From Fragilariopsis cylindrus CCMP1102 (taxonomy: Eukaryota > Bacillariophyta > Bacillariophyceae > Bacillariales > Bacillariaceae), in contig FMBT01000295.1 of assembly GCA_900095095.1 (NCBI GenBank), positions 124,001 through 188,000 of the forward strand: a stretch of DNA of 64,000 nucleotides, read 5' to 3'. Below are positions 20,441-34,213 of the stretch, piece after piece. Position 1 is the first letter of the stretch. Each line of letters begins with the position of its first letter. Both the position numbers and the translations under genes were made by a program. A model generated the notes under the pieces. It had not been told where the DNA came from. It saw only the letters and a program-made list of their open reading frames with translations, and ran no database searches.

Positions 20441-21892
20441 TTATGGTTGTCTTTCTCCGTATAAATCCTGTTCCATAAGAGAAATATTTTGTAATGCATT
20501 CATAATATCGGTATTATCATGATCATGATCAACATGAATCCGAGCTATCAGTAATGCCTGTTTGAAATAATCCAATGCTTGCAATTTATCATTAAATACA
20601 CCAGCATGTAACGCACCCAATGAATTTAATGTTTTTGCTACCTCTGGATTATGCTCACCACCTGCAATTTGTTTTATTCGTAATGCCTCACGGAATTCTT
20701 CTAATGCCAATTCATGTTCACCCTGATCAACATGAATGGTAGCAATATTGTGTAATAAAACACCACGTATTCCTAAATCATCTTGTTGTTGTTCTTGATG
20801 ATTAGTATTAGAAATTTCCAGTAATATATCTTGGTATACTGTTAATGCATCGTTAGGTAATTCTAATGCAACATACATATCTGCAATATGCATTAATAAT
20901 GCTGATCGTGTTTCTTTATCAACAACAACTTGTAATGCCTGCTGGTATTTATCAAGTGCGATATTATATTCACCCCATAAACGATATACTAATCCTTGAT
21001 TGTCTAAACATTTTACAAGTAATGCAGGATTTGAATCTAACATTAATTCGGATCGTTTTAAACAATTCATTGCCATATTCAAATGCTTTTGTTGATCATC
21101 ATCAGTACTGCTGTTACTTTGAAAGAAAGACCATCCTGCTAAGGAAATAAGTACATGCCCTTGTTGGATTGTATTATTTGTTTTTTCAAAATATGTGAAT
21201 GAATCATCATATAAACGTTTCGAATTAATAAAATCCTGTTGACGTAAATATAATTTTCCCTGTACATGGATTGAATCAGCATATTCATCCATTGTACTTG
21301 TACTTGTATCCGTATCTGTATTTGTATTACTATTAGAATAAAACGCCTGACATTTGTATTGTTCAATTTGTAATGCCTCCTCCCAATATTCAATATCCAT
21401 ATAAGCTTGTTGTAATTCATCCAGTAAATATTTTTGATTATCATTGATGATCGTCGTTGTTGTTGATTTTATTTCATTTAGATATTCGTTCAATGCTATC
21501 TTAAGTTTAATTTCATCCATAGACAATTCATGATCTTCCTGTTTAAGAATAGACGATGATGATGGAGGGAGTTGTGATATATCATTGAAGAAGGGGAGTT
21601 CTTGATTGGTTGTGCTTATTGGTGAGGTGGTACTACATGTGCTACTATATTCCCGGTAAAAATGCTGTCTTCGTATTATTATTATTTCGTGGCTGCTGCT
21701 ATTGCAATGACGGTGTTGACAATACCGTCGTCTACTTGTTGTATTAGGTGATTCTTTGTCGTAGTAGTACTTGTTGTTGTTGCAATAATGATATGACGAT
21801 GCCGATGATTGGAAAAATCGACGCGAAGTAACAGTAGCAAAAGCAAAAGGCTGATGATGGAACAACGGAATAAGTTTAAGAGGAAGGCTCAT
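20441..21892 (-). CDS. TPR-repeat protein, probably organellar
   Basis: A single-exon 483-residue protein. The first 80 residues are rich in Arg, Ser, Tyr and Asn, with few acidic residues, and begin with MSLPLKLIPLFHH, which fits a mitochondrial presequence. From about residue 150 to 475 tetratricopeptide repeats follow. The C-terminal ones resemble kinesin-light-chain/nephrocystin-type repeats: LLHNIATIHVDQGEHELALE, then HNPEVAKTLNSLGALH and LQALDYFKQALLI. TPR arrays bind partner proteins. No enzymatic domain is present, so the specific role is unknown. The gene is divergent from the RbfA-like gene 443 bp away, also a probable organelle protein. Confidence 0.8.
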   Translation of the reverse strand: MSLPLKLIPLFHHQPFAFATVTSRRFFQSSASSYHYCNNNKYYYDKESPNTTSRRRYCQHRHCNSSSHEIIIIRRQHFYREYSSTCSTTSPISTTNQELPFFNDISQLPPSSSSILKQEDHELSMDEIKLKIALNEYLNEIKSTTTTIINDNQKYLLDELQQAYMDIEYWEEALQIEQYKCQAFYSNSNTNTDTDTSTSTMDEYADSIHVQGKLYLRQQDFINSKRLYDDSFTYFEKTNNTIQQGHVLISLAGWSFFQSNSSTDDDQQKHLNMAMNCLKRSELMLDSNPALLVKCLDNQGLVYRLWGEYNIALDKYQQALQVVVDKETRSALLMHIADMYVALELPNDALTVYQDILLEISNTNHQEQQQDDLGIRGVLLHNIATIHVDQGEHELALEEFREALRIKQIAGGEHNPEVAKTLNSLGALHAGVFNDKLQALDYFKQALLIARIHVDHDHDNTDIMNALQNISLMEQDLYGERQP

Positions 21893-22335
21893 TGTACCGT
21901 AGTTTCGTTTCTAACTAGACAGAAGATATTTTTGCTTCAATTAGAACTATCCGGAGACTGCTGCTTTCTTTCGACTGTTTGATGTTTGCTGCTGCTTCGA
22001 TGCTGTTGTTCTCTCTCTCTCTTTCTTCTTCTCTCCAGAGATTTGTGGTGTTCTTTGTTGGCAATAAAAAAGAAATATCATCGCGCGGACCATCCGTTTT
22101 TTATCGCGTAAACACTTCGTTTTACTCGAAAACTCAAAACCCATCAACGATCATCGACGACACATTAATTATTATATTCATTATTCAATATCGACACACT
22201 TCGACATTATCAACGACCAACTTGTACCAAAAGAAGAAGTAAAGAGGAGCAATACAAGTATCAGATTAAACTAAGAATCGAATTGAAGACAATCGAATTG
22301 AAGACAATACAATCATAGATTTTCACCATTCAATA
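21893..22335. promoter_or_regulatory. bidirectional promoter region (TPR / RbfA-like)
   Basis: 443 bp between two outward-reading genes, both likely nuclear genes for organelle proteins. It includes a short CT-rich run near 22012-22025. Specific elements are not identifiable by eye. Confidence 0.45.
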
Positions 22336-23421
22336 ATGATCGGTGCAACAGCATTCACATATTCACGCTACTGCAACTATCACTGCAAAAAAAATGGCAT
22401 GTTTTTTTCAACAATGATTCGAAGACAACAACAGAAACTACTAGGAACTTCTCCTACTACTGCTACTACTACGAGAACAAAAATGACGACGTTTCATCGG
22501 ATACCATCATCATCATTATCATCATCGTCATTGCCGAATAATAATAACAACCATAACAACAAGCTTGTCGAAATAACGGAACGACGATCAGCAAGACGAT
22601 ACCATAATCATGTATCATCGACAACAAATAATAATATGACAAACATCCATCGTTGTAGTATTTGCTCTATGAATATTCAAACGGCGTTATTTTCCACGCA
22701 TCATAATATGAAAAACAACCAGGGTGACAACAGCAACAGCAATAGCAACGAAGATTCAGTTGACGACGAAGGAAAAGATTATTACACAGACGACGAAGAG
22801 GAAGAGGATCAGCATCATCACAACGACGACGACGACGACGACGACGACCATCTGATGACCGGTCCGAATCCTGGTTTATCATCAATAATATCACAGGGTA
22901 GTAAAGTATTAGAATCAAGTGCAGATGATATACAACAGAAGACGCGTAGAGATAGTTTATTACAACCACATAAGAAACCATCATTTCGTAATCCTGATGG
23001 TGTTGCTGATATAGATCCACGTCAGCTTGCAGAAGGACAACGTATCTTAGATGTTGCGTTAGATTGTATCGATCATCTAGCAATACAATATGAAGAACGT
23101 GGGGGTGATAATAGTGATAATGGATTAATGTTATTTGGTGAACCAATTATGTTATTAGAATGTGAAGTGAATCGTAATATAAAACAAGCCAAGATATTTT
23201 ATACATTACCATATGAAATCCTACTGGATAAAAGAATAAATCAACAATTATATGAAGACATTACGTTTAAGGTACAGAAACAATTAATCTTGAATGGTGG
23301 AACGAAATTATTAACAAAACTTGTCCATTCCAAACTATCTTATTATTATCCACCAAGAATTAAATTATATCCAGCAACAGATAATATGGTCCAAAAGGCA
23401 ATTAAAGAATTTATGATGTAA
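22336..23421 (+). CDS. ribosome-binding factor A (RbfA)-like organellar protein
   Basis: A 361-residue, single-exon protein. The first 60 residues are basic and rich in Ser, Thr, Arg and Asn with no acidic residues, as in organelle transit peptides. An Asp/Glu/His-rich low-complexity region at about 135-175 precedes a conserved-looking domain at about 215-360. That domain has a helix before the pattern MLLECEVNRNIKQAKIFYTL, which matches the RbfA strand where bacteria have a V-x-x-S-x-D-L-x-x-A-x-V-Y-V sequence. It then has a helix and the stretch YYYPPRIKLYPATDNMV, equivalent to the RbfA region R-x-x-P-x-L-x-F-x-x-D. RbfA is a KH-fold factor for small-subunit maturation. A mitochondrial or plastid role is inferred. 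Confidence 0.6.
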   Translation: MIGATAFTYSRYCNYHCKKNGMFFSTMIRRQQQKLLGTSPTTATTTRTKMTTFHRIPSSSLSSSSLPNNNNNHNNKLVEITERRSARRYHNHVSSTTNNNMTNIHRCSICSMNIQTALFSTHHNMKNNQGDNSNSNSNEDSVDDEGKDYYTDDEEEEDQHHHNDDDDDDDDHLMTGPNPGLSSIISQGSKVLESSADDIQQKTRRDSLLQPHKKPSFRNPDGVADIDPRQLAEGQRILDVALDCIDHLAIQYEERGGDNSDNGLMLFGEPIMLLECEVNRNIKQAKIFYTLPYEILLDKRINQQLYEDITFKVQKQLILNGGTKLLTKLVHSKLSYYYPPRIKLYPATDNMVQKAIKEFMM

Positions 23422-24399
23422 TTAATTTATTTGTAGTCATGAATCAATGATGACTAACGATTGATAATAATGATCCATACATGCGAGAAGGAAAAACATA
23501 ATTCAACTCAGTCTTGATCTTCCTTCAAACTATTTAAACCCATTATTATAGTTTAAAATAAATAAAAACATTACAATGACAATATATACAGTTTTCGTTC
23601 TTAAACAAATTACTATTAAACATACAATTGAAAGTTAGTAGTAGAAATATTAGTACTTTTAATAGCTTATCTCTTTGTTGCTTTCTTCTCATCTGATTTT
23701 CTTCCTGATACGACTTTTTCATCAATCATAACAGTAGTAGCGTTATTTTTTGGAACAACACTCTGCTATCTACATACATACTTCTAAAAAGCACAGCATG
23801 ATGTGATTATATATCCAAGATGAGATTTTTTAATCCTACATCTCATTCATCTTCTCTTTGATCTTTTTTATTTCCCAAAAAAGTGAACTACTGTATTGCA
23901 TGTTTTGGCAAAAAATAAATATAAGTTGGTTGTTGTACGTACATACTATTAGTATGCTGGTATCAATGAATAATATGCCACGTCTCCGTCAACGGATCTA
24001 ACAGTGCTCAACGCCAAATTGATAGGCCTGCGCGTTACTTTTTCTTGTTGAACGAATAAATAAATACCGTATGCGCGGTATATTACGCTAACGTTAGTAC
24101 GGTGGCCTCCTGTGAGAATTGAGAATGCTTCTTAACGCGTGCTAGCTAGTAGACAGTAAGAACAGCGAGTAGAAGACGTGGTTTTAATTCGATGCAGCGT
24201 AGGAGCCTTTTATCAACCAACACGGAAGGAGGCTAACAAAGACCTGCTAGAGCATTAAACCTACTGTACTAATCATTAAATCTACTATTTCTTGTATCGT
24301 TGTTATCTTTGTTGAAATCATTCACATCTGTACAGTACATTGCTTCGTTGCTATCAGTCATAAATTCAATATTAGTAGTATAAATCTATAAAAGTCATC
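23422..24399. other. intergenic
   Basis: About 1 kb between two plus-strand genes, so it should hold the Rab promoter. No tRNA-like T-loop or long reading frame was found. Confidence 0.45.
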
Positions 24400-25020
24400 A
24401 TGTCAGGAAGTGCACCATACGATATCCAAATCAAGTTACTAATGATCGGTGATTCCGGTGTTGGTAAGACTTGTCTATTACTCCGATACGCGAACGATTC
24501 GTTCAGTCCTACTTTTATTACTACTATTGGTATTGATTTCAAGATTAAGAATATTGATATCGATACCACAAAAATCAAACTACAGATTTGGGACACCGCC
24601 GGACAGGAACGATTCCGAACCATTACCACCTCGTACTTTCGTGGCGCACAGGGTATCCTCCTGGTCTATGACGTCACCGACCGTCGTTCTTTTGAATCGA
24701 TCCGTAATTGGATTTCACAAATCCAACAGCATGCAGATGTGCACGTCAACAAGATTCTAGTGGGTAACAAGTGTGATATGTTGGATGAGAAGGTCGTCTC
24801 AACAGAAGAGGGAGAAAAACTTGCCAAGGAATTTGGTATCCAATTCTGGGAATGTTCTGCCAAGAATGATATTAATGTGGAAGAATCATTCATCGGTATT
24901 GCACGAGGTGTGAAGGATAGACTTATTGCAGAAGGACAGGGTGGACCTGCTCAAAAGCCTACTGTGCAACTTGGAAATAAACAAGGAGGTAACGGTAACA
25001 ACAGAAAGGGTTGCTGCTAA
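24400..25020 (+). CDS. Rab8/Sec4-like small GTPase
   Basis: A complete 206-residue Rab GTPase in one exon. All G motifs are present: GDSGVGKT (17-24) binds phosphate, TIGIDFKIK carries the switch I Thr, WDTAGQE (64-70) is switch II, NKCD (123-126) sets guanine specificity and SAK (153-155) completes it. The switch and effector segments FKIK and [12 protein letters not shown] follow the Rab8/Sec4/plant RabE group. The C-terminal GCC end gives two cysteines for geranylgeranylation. Rab8-type proteins drive vesicle traffic from the Golgi to the plasma membrane. The subfamily is probable and the Rab identity certain. Confidence 0.95.
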   Translation: MSGSAPYDIQIKLLMIGDSGVGKTCLLLRYANDSFSPTFITTIGIDFKIKNIDIDTTKIKLQIWDTAGQERFRTITTSYFRGAQGILLVYDVTDRRSFESIRNWISQIQQHADVHVNKILVGNKCDMLDEKVVSTEEGEKLAKEFGIQFWECSAKNDINVEESFIGIARGVKDRLIAEGQGGPAQKPTVQLGNKQGGNGNNRKGCC

Positions 25021-26004
25021 GTTCAGTAATATAGACGCACACAAACACACGACTTGAACACAGAACAGGAAAAAAAAATACAAAAAAAAGTGATTTAGAT
25101 TATGATTATAAGTATATAATTTTTATATGGTACACAATGTATATGAAATAAATAAAATATGTATATAATAGAAGCTAAAATGATTTCTTGTTTTCCATCT
25201 AGAAAGTTAGTAAAGCGATGAAGTTGAAAATCCACATCACAAAGATTAGGTATGGAGAATCAAATTGCTGTTCTAATCATCTATTTATAAATTCGATTTG
25301 GAAACCAAAAGAAAAGAAGCAACGCTATGATCTCAGGTAGCCATGTAGGAGTATTCTTCCATCCGAATGCTTACTCTAATATATAGTAGTTGATATATAT
25401 TGTAAGCACTCTTTTGGAAATTGATATACAGTCAAAATGAAATGATAAGCATACATAATATAATATTGAGATTATTTCTTTCATTAAGGATTGTTTTTCG
25501 TACTTAATACTTACTAGTGCATTGCTACTTCTAGCTATTGAGACCCCAAAATAACCTATTATTACTTTAGATATATAGTGCAGTACAAACTAGATAGAGC
25601 GATTTATTAGCAGCCACACAATCCATCTTCATGTTGCGATAATTAGTAATATGCAATGATAAATCCCATTTGTATGTGGTAACTGTAAGAATCCAACTAC
25701 ATACTTTACTTTACTTACTTTTTGAATTGTTTCTTTCGCTCTTCAAAAGAAAAAGAGATGAAATGGAAACCTACAAGAGTATAATAGTATAGAACTATTA
25801 ATGAATATTGTAAAACAAGCAGAATTAATTGCTTTGTTCTCTTGCTGTTGTTGTCTTTACAGTTGCTGCTATGTTGTCCTATAATCATTTTAGAAACAAT
25901 AACATAAATTACCACAGCAGCTTGATTGTTGAAGTCTATAAATTGCAAACATTGATTAAACTGTATTCAAACTTAAACATGAAATGATATGATGTTGGTA
26001 CAAG

Positions 26005-26065
<61 letters not shown>

Positions 26066-27202
26066 GAATATTGTTTTCAGAAAACCAAAATTGCATGTTT
26101 CCATTTCCTGCTCTTTTGATTTTGATGGTGTGATGTGAACAGATGGCAGACAAGTTTATTACGCAGGAAATAATCCATATTGTTTCATGTACTTGTTCAG
26201 AAGGACTAGATAGATATAGCACTGAAGAAATCTACTTCTCGTAGCTAGCTACTACTGGTAGTAATACTGTTGTATAGGCAAAAACTCTTATATATGTATA
26301 TATATAGAATATATATATCATCATAAGTTTTATTAGTACCAAGTAAAAGTCATAATATTGGCCAGATGACACTTGAATTAATTAAGGCACCATGGCATGT
26401 ACTTAACATTATCATTCTTTGCTCATTTTGTATCCTGAAGAAAACAGGAGAATGTTCAATTCCATGTTTCAAGTCTTCCTTCGCTGCACGGATTCATTCT
26501 GAATGCCTACAGGCACCATACAATAATGCATGATTATGCTTTGGAGAGTGACAGATGAAGAGAAAGGCAAGAGTGAAGTCACTCTCTCTTTAGTTTTCTC
26601 ATACGGCATCTGGTGCATTGACTACTTTTTTGTTCCAATGAAAATTAAGCAAAAAGAAAAGAATCTTGAATTGAACAATAATGATTGCCGAAGGATGCCG
26701 TCTAACTTTGTTTTATCTTGTATTATCGTTCTTTCTTCTCGTAGGAAAGGTGGATGCAATTATCACATCCCTCAACATCATGTGGATAGAGTGGTACGTT
26801 GCCTTCATGCTACAACTTATCACTGATTTTTTCAACATGTATGTATCTCATTGCATCTTGATATTATTTTTTGTATAAAATTAATTATTTTCATTATAAA
26901 AAATAATGTAAAATATAATTTGTTCTTATTTTACCGCGGGCTCCTATCTCAATCGTGCGTCCAAAATCCAAAACGAATTTATGACGGGAACACACAACAC
27001 AAGAATTCAATATAATTCAATACACAAACAATCAATCACACAATAATACAACAGCGAACGACACATACTGTACTCTACCTATCTCTGTCCTACTTGAAAC
27101 GTAGCACCATCTGCCACTCACATTCCTCACTGCAATCGTTAAGTTTAGTTACGACCATCTTTATCATAGCATCGAAACTCGACACTCGAATACCGATCAA
27201 CT
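25021..27202. other. long intergenic gap, repeat-rich
   Basis: About 2.2 kb without a supported gene, holding a long GA microsatellite (26007-26064) and TA-rich patches near 26290. Overlapping short frames at 26530-26878 have no family resemblance. Likely contains the Rab 3' UTR at left and the promoter of the small plastid-targeted gene at right. Confidence 0.45.
26007..26064. repeat. (GA)n microsatellite
   Basis: GA dinucleotide run of about 58 bp with one interruption at 26041, intergenic. Confidence 0.9.
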
Positions 27203-27453
27203 ATGACGTCTTTCCGTATCGTACTTTTCATCCTATTTTCGAATATTATTTTCTACAATCAGCAAACATCTGCTTTTCTAGCGACGACGACGTCGACGAC
27301 GAAGTCTTTACCACCAATATCATCAACTGTCTTTCCATCAAGAACATACCCCGATACTTCCTCTTCCATTTTACATTCCGATTTTCAACAGTTACCCGGA
27401 GAGAGCAATACCGAATGGATCAAACGAGTTACTAGTGAGTTCGACCAGCAGGC

Positions 27454-27486
<33 letters not shown>

Positions 27487-27718
27487 GAATAGTAAAACTG
27501 CGCCATCGCCGTCGTCATCCAGTACCGAAAAGAATAACGATGATGAGACCAAAAAACCCACAGGAAAATACCAAAGTATCGAAGAATGGGAGGCCGAAAT
27601 TGCCGAAAGAAAGAATAAGGGTGAACTAACGTGGGAGGAGCGGGTACAATTTGATGGCCAAAGGCATGGAGATCAAGTGAAACAAAATGGGATTCTTAAT
27701 AAGCTTTTGGGCCTATAA
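27203..27718 (+). CDS. small plastid-targeted protein of unknown function
   Basis: A 171-residue protein in one exon. Residues 4-24 form a signal peptide followed by SAF (A24-F25), the diatom plastid-import motif, then a Ser/Thr/Pro-rich transit region. An Asn run (about 83-95) encoded by an AAT repeat and a Ser/Pro-rich linker follow. The only compact, conserved-looking part is the C-terminal 45 residues: YQSIEEWEAEIAERKNKGEL, then TWEERVQFDGQRHG and a short helix ending LLGL. This looks like a short helical interaction module. I do not recognise the family. Confidence 0.7.
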
Positions 27719-28093
27719 TGGTAGTAGATTCGTTCTCTTGAATATATATATATACTTAGCCATAGAATAGTACACATAAATTATAGATAACTATTTTACA
27801 GTGAAGGAGAGAGAAATAGGATAGTAAACAACATAATTATAGCTGTATGAAAAGCGTCCTTTCAAGCATATGCATTATTGAGATCTCTGTACATATTCAA
27901 TATCACATATTTTTGAATAGAAATATGAAAGCCAATACCCTATAGACTAGTACGGGGCATATCATGATTATAAAATCTTACTATATAGTTGATGACGATG
28001 GGGATAACATAATATTTTAGTAGTAAGTACTATTACACACCTCCTGTTTAGACAAGAACGTAATCCAAAAGGTTACAGTAGTATACCGACACT
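27719..28093. other. intergenic between convergent genes
   Basis: 375 bp holding the 3' flanks of two convergent genes. Nothing else is seen. Confidence 0.4.
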
Positions 28094-29101
28094 CTACTCC
28101 AGCGCCGGCCCGTTGGATACTGGAATAATCCCGTAGGTGTTAAGAGACGGATGGGCCGTAAAATAGTGCATCTTGATGTGTTTGATGTTGGTCGATGCCT
28201 TGATCTCTGGAATAGAGTAGCATTTGCGGACGAATTTCAGCAAGTGGGGGAAATCCGCGATCCGCTTTTGGGACGTCTTAAAATAGGTAATGTAGACCGG
28301 ATCGAACCGCACCAGAGTCATGTACAGTCGGAGATCGATCCATGTTAGATCCTGGCCTGTCAAGAAGGGAATTCTGTTAGCATTCTTTTCTTCCAAATGG
28401 CTTTCGAGTCGTTCCAGGGAGGCAAAGAGCTGTGTATGGGCTTCCTCGTAGGCCTTTTGGGTCTTGGCAAATCCGCATCGGTACACACCGTTGTTGACAG
28501 TAGGATAAATGTACTCGTTGAGTTCTTCAGCCTCTTTCATCTCATCGTCCTTGAAGAGCTTGCGCTTGGGATGTTGCGCAAATTCGTCGAAGGCGCTGTC
28601 AAAGATCTTGAGGATATCCAAACTTTCATTGCTAACAATTGTCTTTTCTTTCTTGCACCACAATATGGGTGTTGTATACTTTCCGGTCTGATCGTTTGCC
28701 AGTTCGTACAAGTCGCGGACTGTTTTTGCGCCATTGATTGTGTCAGGAATCAGGGCATCGTCGCAGTCGAAACTTCCGTGCCCGAGGGCGTTGGTGAGGG
28801 GCTCGTCACCGGGATTCTTGAAGTGCCAGCCGGTATGTGCGTCCTCGGAATCGTCGGGCTTGGTTGGGTTCCAGGTAGGATGGACAACGGAATACCCGAT
28901 GGCACCTTCGAGGCCCTTGTATTTGAGGGCCGCTAGAGTTCCTGCGGCCCATGGACATGCTAGAGCAACGTACAAATGGTACCGACCGGCCTCTGGTTTG
29001 AAGCGTCCGCCAGCCTTGATTGTGTTTCGAAAACCGGCTTCGGTGCGCTTGAATTTCCCTTCGGCGTCCATCTCGTCGAGTGCAGTATGTGCTTTTGCCA
29101 T
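28094..29101 (-). CDS. glutathionyl-hydroquinone reductase (Xi-class GST, ECM4/YqjG-like)
   Basis: A single-exon 335-residue enzyme of family-typical length. It reduces S-glutathionyl-hydroquinones to hydroquinones, using one GSH and releasing GSSG. The thioredoxin-fold N-terminal domain carries the catalytic Cys49 in ALACPWA, preceded by RYHLYVA. The markers of the Xi class follow: VVHPTWNP, the YTTPILW strand with cis-Pro, SNESLDI for glutathione contact, NEYIYPTVNNGVYR and DLRLYMTLVRFDPVYITYF. No targeting peptide is evident, so it is probably cytosolic. The reading frame is visibly richer in G and C than its neighbours. It lies head-to-head with glutathione reductase, which would recycle the GSSG it makes. 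Confidence 0.95.
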   Translation of the reverse strand: MAKAHTALDEMDAEGKFKRTEAGFRNTIKAGGRFKPEAGRYHLYVALACPWAAGTLAALKYKGLEGAIGYSVVHPTWNPTKPDDSEDAHTGWHFKNPGDEPLTNALGHGSFDCDDALIPDTINGAKTVRDLYELANDQTGKYTTPILWCKKEKTIVSNESLDILKIFDSAFDEFAQHPKRKLFKDDEMKEAEELNEYIYPTVNNGVYRCGFAKTQKAYEEAHTQLFASLERLESHLEEKNANRIPFLTGQDLTWIDLRLYMTLVRFDPVYITYFKTSQKRIADFPHLLKFVRKCYSIPEIKASTNIKHIKMHYFTAHPSLNTYGIIPVSNGPALE

Positions 29102-31190
<2,089 letters not shown>

Positions 31191-31934
31191 ATTTTGATGT
31201 CCAAACTATAAATATATAGACACGAAGAAGCGACATGTAACGTAAATCTGACAACTGATAACAAAGGAACACGCTTCTTGTAAAAGTGTAAAAATACGGT
31301 AATTAATCACAGAAAAAAATGAATCACATTCGCTTGTGAACACGTCAACCTCTACATGCATGCTTGAAACTGAAGTAAAAGAATATACGAAAACAGAAGA
31401 AGCATTAAACAAGTGCTGTCAAGTAAAATTAGATTAAGTCCTACTACCTAGCAGTAAAATTAAAAACTAGAGTAAGTCCTATTCCCTAGTAGTAATTCAC
31501 TGTTGTTGATTTTTGTTGATAGAGTAGCAGGTGCTCTTTTGGCTGAAAAATGAGTAGTAGTAGTTGTTTGTTTGGCCTTACAACCGACTATCACATTTTC
31601 CTAAAGTTACACACACATACACACACAAACAATTTTATTATATTAATATATCTGATATAAGACGAGCGAAGGACGGACAGGCATAAAGTGCTTCTCGAAT
31701 CATTCACAGCAATCAACGCGCGCGTCACTAACATCATCGCAAAGCATAAAAACGGCGAAGCAAAGGAAGAATAATCGAATATATCCAACAGCTATCAATA
31801 AACAGACAAACAGACATGAAAAACTCATCTGTTAAATTTTGTGTACTACTAAAAAAGACTTGACCACTAAAGATTCATAAATTTATTAACGTTACGGTAT
31901 TATTCTACTATTACGTTTCAACAATAAAAGCACA
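31191..31934. other. intergenic
   Basis: 744 bp between two plus-strand genes; it should hold the citrate synthase promoter. A short CA run lies near 31609-31628. No gene is seen. Confidence 0.45.
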
Positions 31935-33451
31935 ATGGCCCATCTTCTATCTAAAAGCGTGAAGCAGCTCGTACGCAAGGTAAGTCGAACATCATTGAAA
32001 AAACAGGAACCCAAAAATTGAGCGATCATGATTTGATCGACGAATCTTATACCGTATATTCTTATCGTTTGTGTGTTTTCGATTACTTTATTTACTATTA
32101 TTAGGCTCCTCTCGGGCAAAATTTCGCCAGAAGCTTTCAAACACTTCAGGAAACATTAGCTGCACAGGTCCCTGAAAAGCAAAAATCTCTTCTAGCTTTG
32201 AAGAAAGAACATGGAGATCATGTAATCGGTAATGTTACTATCGATCAGTGTATTGGTGGTGCCCGTTCTGTTAAATGTATGGTATGGGAAACTTCGAACT
32301 TGGACCCTGAAGAAGGTATTCGTTTCCGTGGATTGACAATTCCAGAATGTCAAGCTGTCCTACCAACGTACTCCGGTGTGACCGGTGACGGTGAACCTAT
32401 GCTTGAAAGTATTTTGTGGTTACTTTTGACGTCCGAGGTTCCCACTAAGGAACAAGTTGACTCCCTTACCGCTGATTTGCATGCACGTGCCGAGCTTCCT
32501 GAACATGTTAAGACTTTAGTGAATAGTCTACCAAAAGACATGCACCCCATGACTCAATTGATTATTGGTTTGAATGCATGTCAAACTGAGTCGCAATTTG
32601 CCAAAGCCTACGCCGATGGTGCACCAAAGACTGACTATCACATTCATGCCCTTGAGGATATTTTAAAAGTAGTTGCTGTATTACCAGAAATTGCTGCTAT
32701 GATTTACCGTAACGTATACTTCGATGGTATTGTTACGAAGGATACATCCTTAGATTATTCTGGTAATTTCTGTCGTATGCTTGGGTACGACGATCCGTCG
32801 TTCGATGAGCTAATGCGATTGTATCTTTGTATCCACACTGATCACGAGGGAGGAAATGCATCTGCTCATGCTACTCACTTAGTCGGGTCGACTCTTTCTG
32901 ATCCGTTCCTTGCATATTCTGGTGGATTAAACGCCCTCGCTGGTCCACTTCACGGATTAGCCAATCAAGAGGTCCTCAAGTGGATTCAAGATCTCAAAAA
33001 TAAATTTGAAGCGGAAGGAAAGCCTGTTAATGCTGACACTATTACCGAATTTGCATGGGAAACATTGAATGCAAAGAAGGTTATTCCTGGATACGGCCAT
33101 GCCGTTTTGAGAAAGACAGATCCTCGTTACACATGTCAACGTGAATTTGCCCTAAAGCACATGCCCGACGATGAACTATTTAATGTCGTTGATACTATTT
33201 ACTCTGTGATGCCTGACATCCTAAAGGAACATGGCAAGGTTGCCAACCCGTACCCCAATGTTGATTCCCATTCTGGTGTATTGTTATGGCATTATGGATT
33301 TACTCAATTCCAATATTACACTGTCTTGTTCGGTGTTAGTCGATCAGTTGGTGCACTTTCTCAATTATACTGGGACCGTGCTTTGGGATTACCATTGGAA
33401 CGTCCAAAGAGTGTCACACCTGAATGGTTGTGGTCTCAAGTAAAGAAATAG
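31935..33451 (+). CDS. CS: citrate synthase, mitochondrial
   Basis: Two exons: 31935-31979 (45 nt) and 32105-33451, with a 125-bp intron (GTAAGT donor, phase 0), giving 463 residues. Exon 1 encodes [15 protein letters not shown], a basic amphipathic mitochondrial presequence continued by [11 protein letters not shown]. The enzyme condenses acetyl-CoA with oxaloacetate at the entry of the citric acid cycle. The catalytic residues of the animal/plant mitochondrial type are present: His298 in [11 protein letters not shown], His347 in [14 protein letters not shown] and Asp402 in NVDSHSG. The C-terminus ends SQVKK with no peroxisomal SKL. A GA repeat starts at the stop codon. The gene model is secure. 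Confidence 0.97.
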
Positions 33452-33473
33452 AGAGAGAGAGAAAGAGAGAGAG
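33450..33473. repeat. (GA)n microsatellite at citrate synthase stop codon
   Basis: The TAG stop codon runs directly into a GA repeat with one AA interruption, so the tract lies at the start of the 3' UTR. Confidence 0.8.
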
Positions 33474-34213
33474 TTTGAAAATGGAAAAATGAAATATTAA
33501 TTCTACTTTTGATGAGAGTAGAAACCATTATTATTTCTTTTGAGCGTTGCCGGTTTTGTGCTTTTATGTTACATAGCATTTGCTTAATAAAAGATGCATT
33601 AAACATTAACTAATTAGTAAGGAATTCTAAAGCTTAGATGAAAATTATTCCAGAAATATGGTATCAAATTTTTAATAGATGTAGCAATCAAATTTACTTT
33701 TAGCAGAACAAGTACAATAATGGAATGTACCGGTAAGTACTGTAAGTAATGTACATGAAAATAATTTCCTACTGTATACATACTTATCGTACGTTAAAAA
33801 GGTATGTATTGAACAATCTTTTTGTCGCGTCTTCCGATGAAAATCAAAGTGCAGCACTTTGACACTAGTTGTTCCGTGCCTTCTGCTTACACATCAATAC
33901 TTCTCGTATTTTCTGCCTCCAACACGCTATCAACACGCTTCTTGAGCTACTACTACTGTATCGTGTTCTCTCTTCATGTCTCTCGAAGAATTTTTTTTTG
34001 CCTCATAATTCACAACATTGCCCCATTCTCGGTATCAGTTTTCATAAACGAGATAACATACTGTATTTCTCAAGATAGCAGATACAAAAGGATACTTATT
34101 ACTGATATTGTTGCAAATTTCTTCCTTTCGATTTTTGTACTTTATTCACCTCAGCTCACTTTCACTTTAGCTCACGACGACGACGACGACGACGACGAAA
34201 ACGATTAAGGAAA
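33474..34213. other. intergenic, upstream of the thioredoxin fusion gene
   Basis: Includes an open frame at 33837-34208 that ends in an Asp run from a GAC repeat (34178-34200), 5 bp before the next start codon and in another frame. It may be an upstream frame in a 5' UTR rather than a gene. Confidence 0.4.

Noticed and set aside
26530-26878. Two overlapping plus-strand frames with hydrophobic stretch
   Set aside because: Only one hydrophobic segment, poor start contexts, no homology recognised.
28397-28936. 179-codon plus-strand frame opposite the glutathionyl-hydroquinone reductase
   Set aside because: Shadow of the GC-rich enzyme frame on the other strand; its sequence has no family resemblance.
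33837-34208. 123-codon frame just before the thioredoxin fusion gene
   Set aside because: Irregular composition ending in a GAC-repeat Asp run, in a different frame from the next start; more likely part of a leader.
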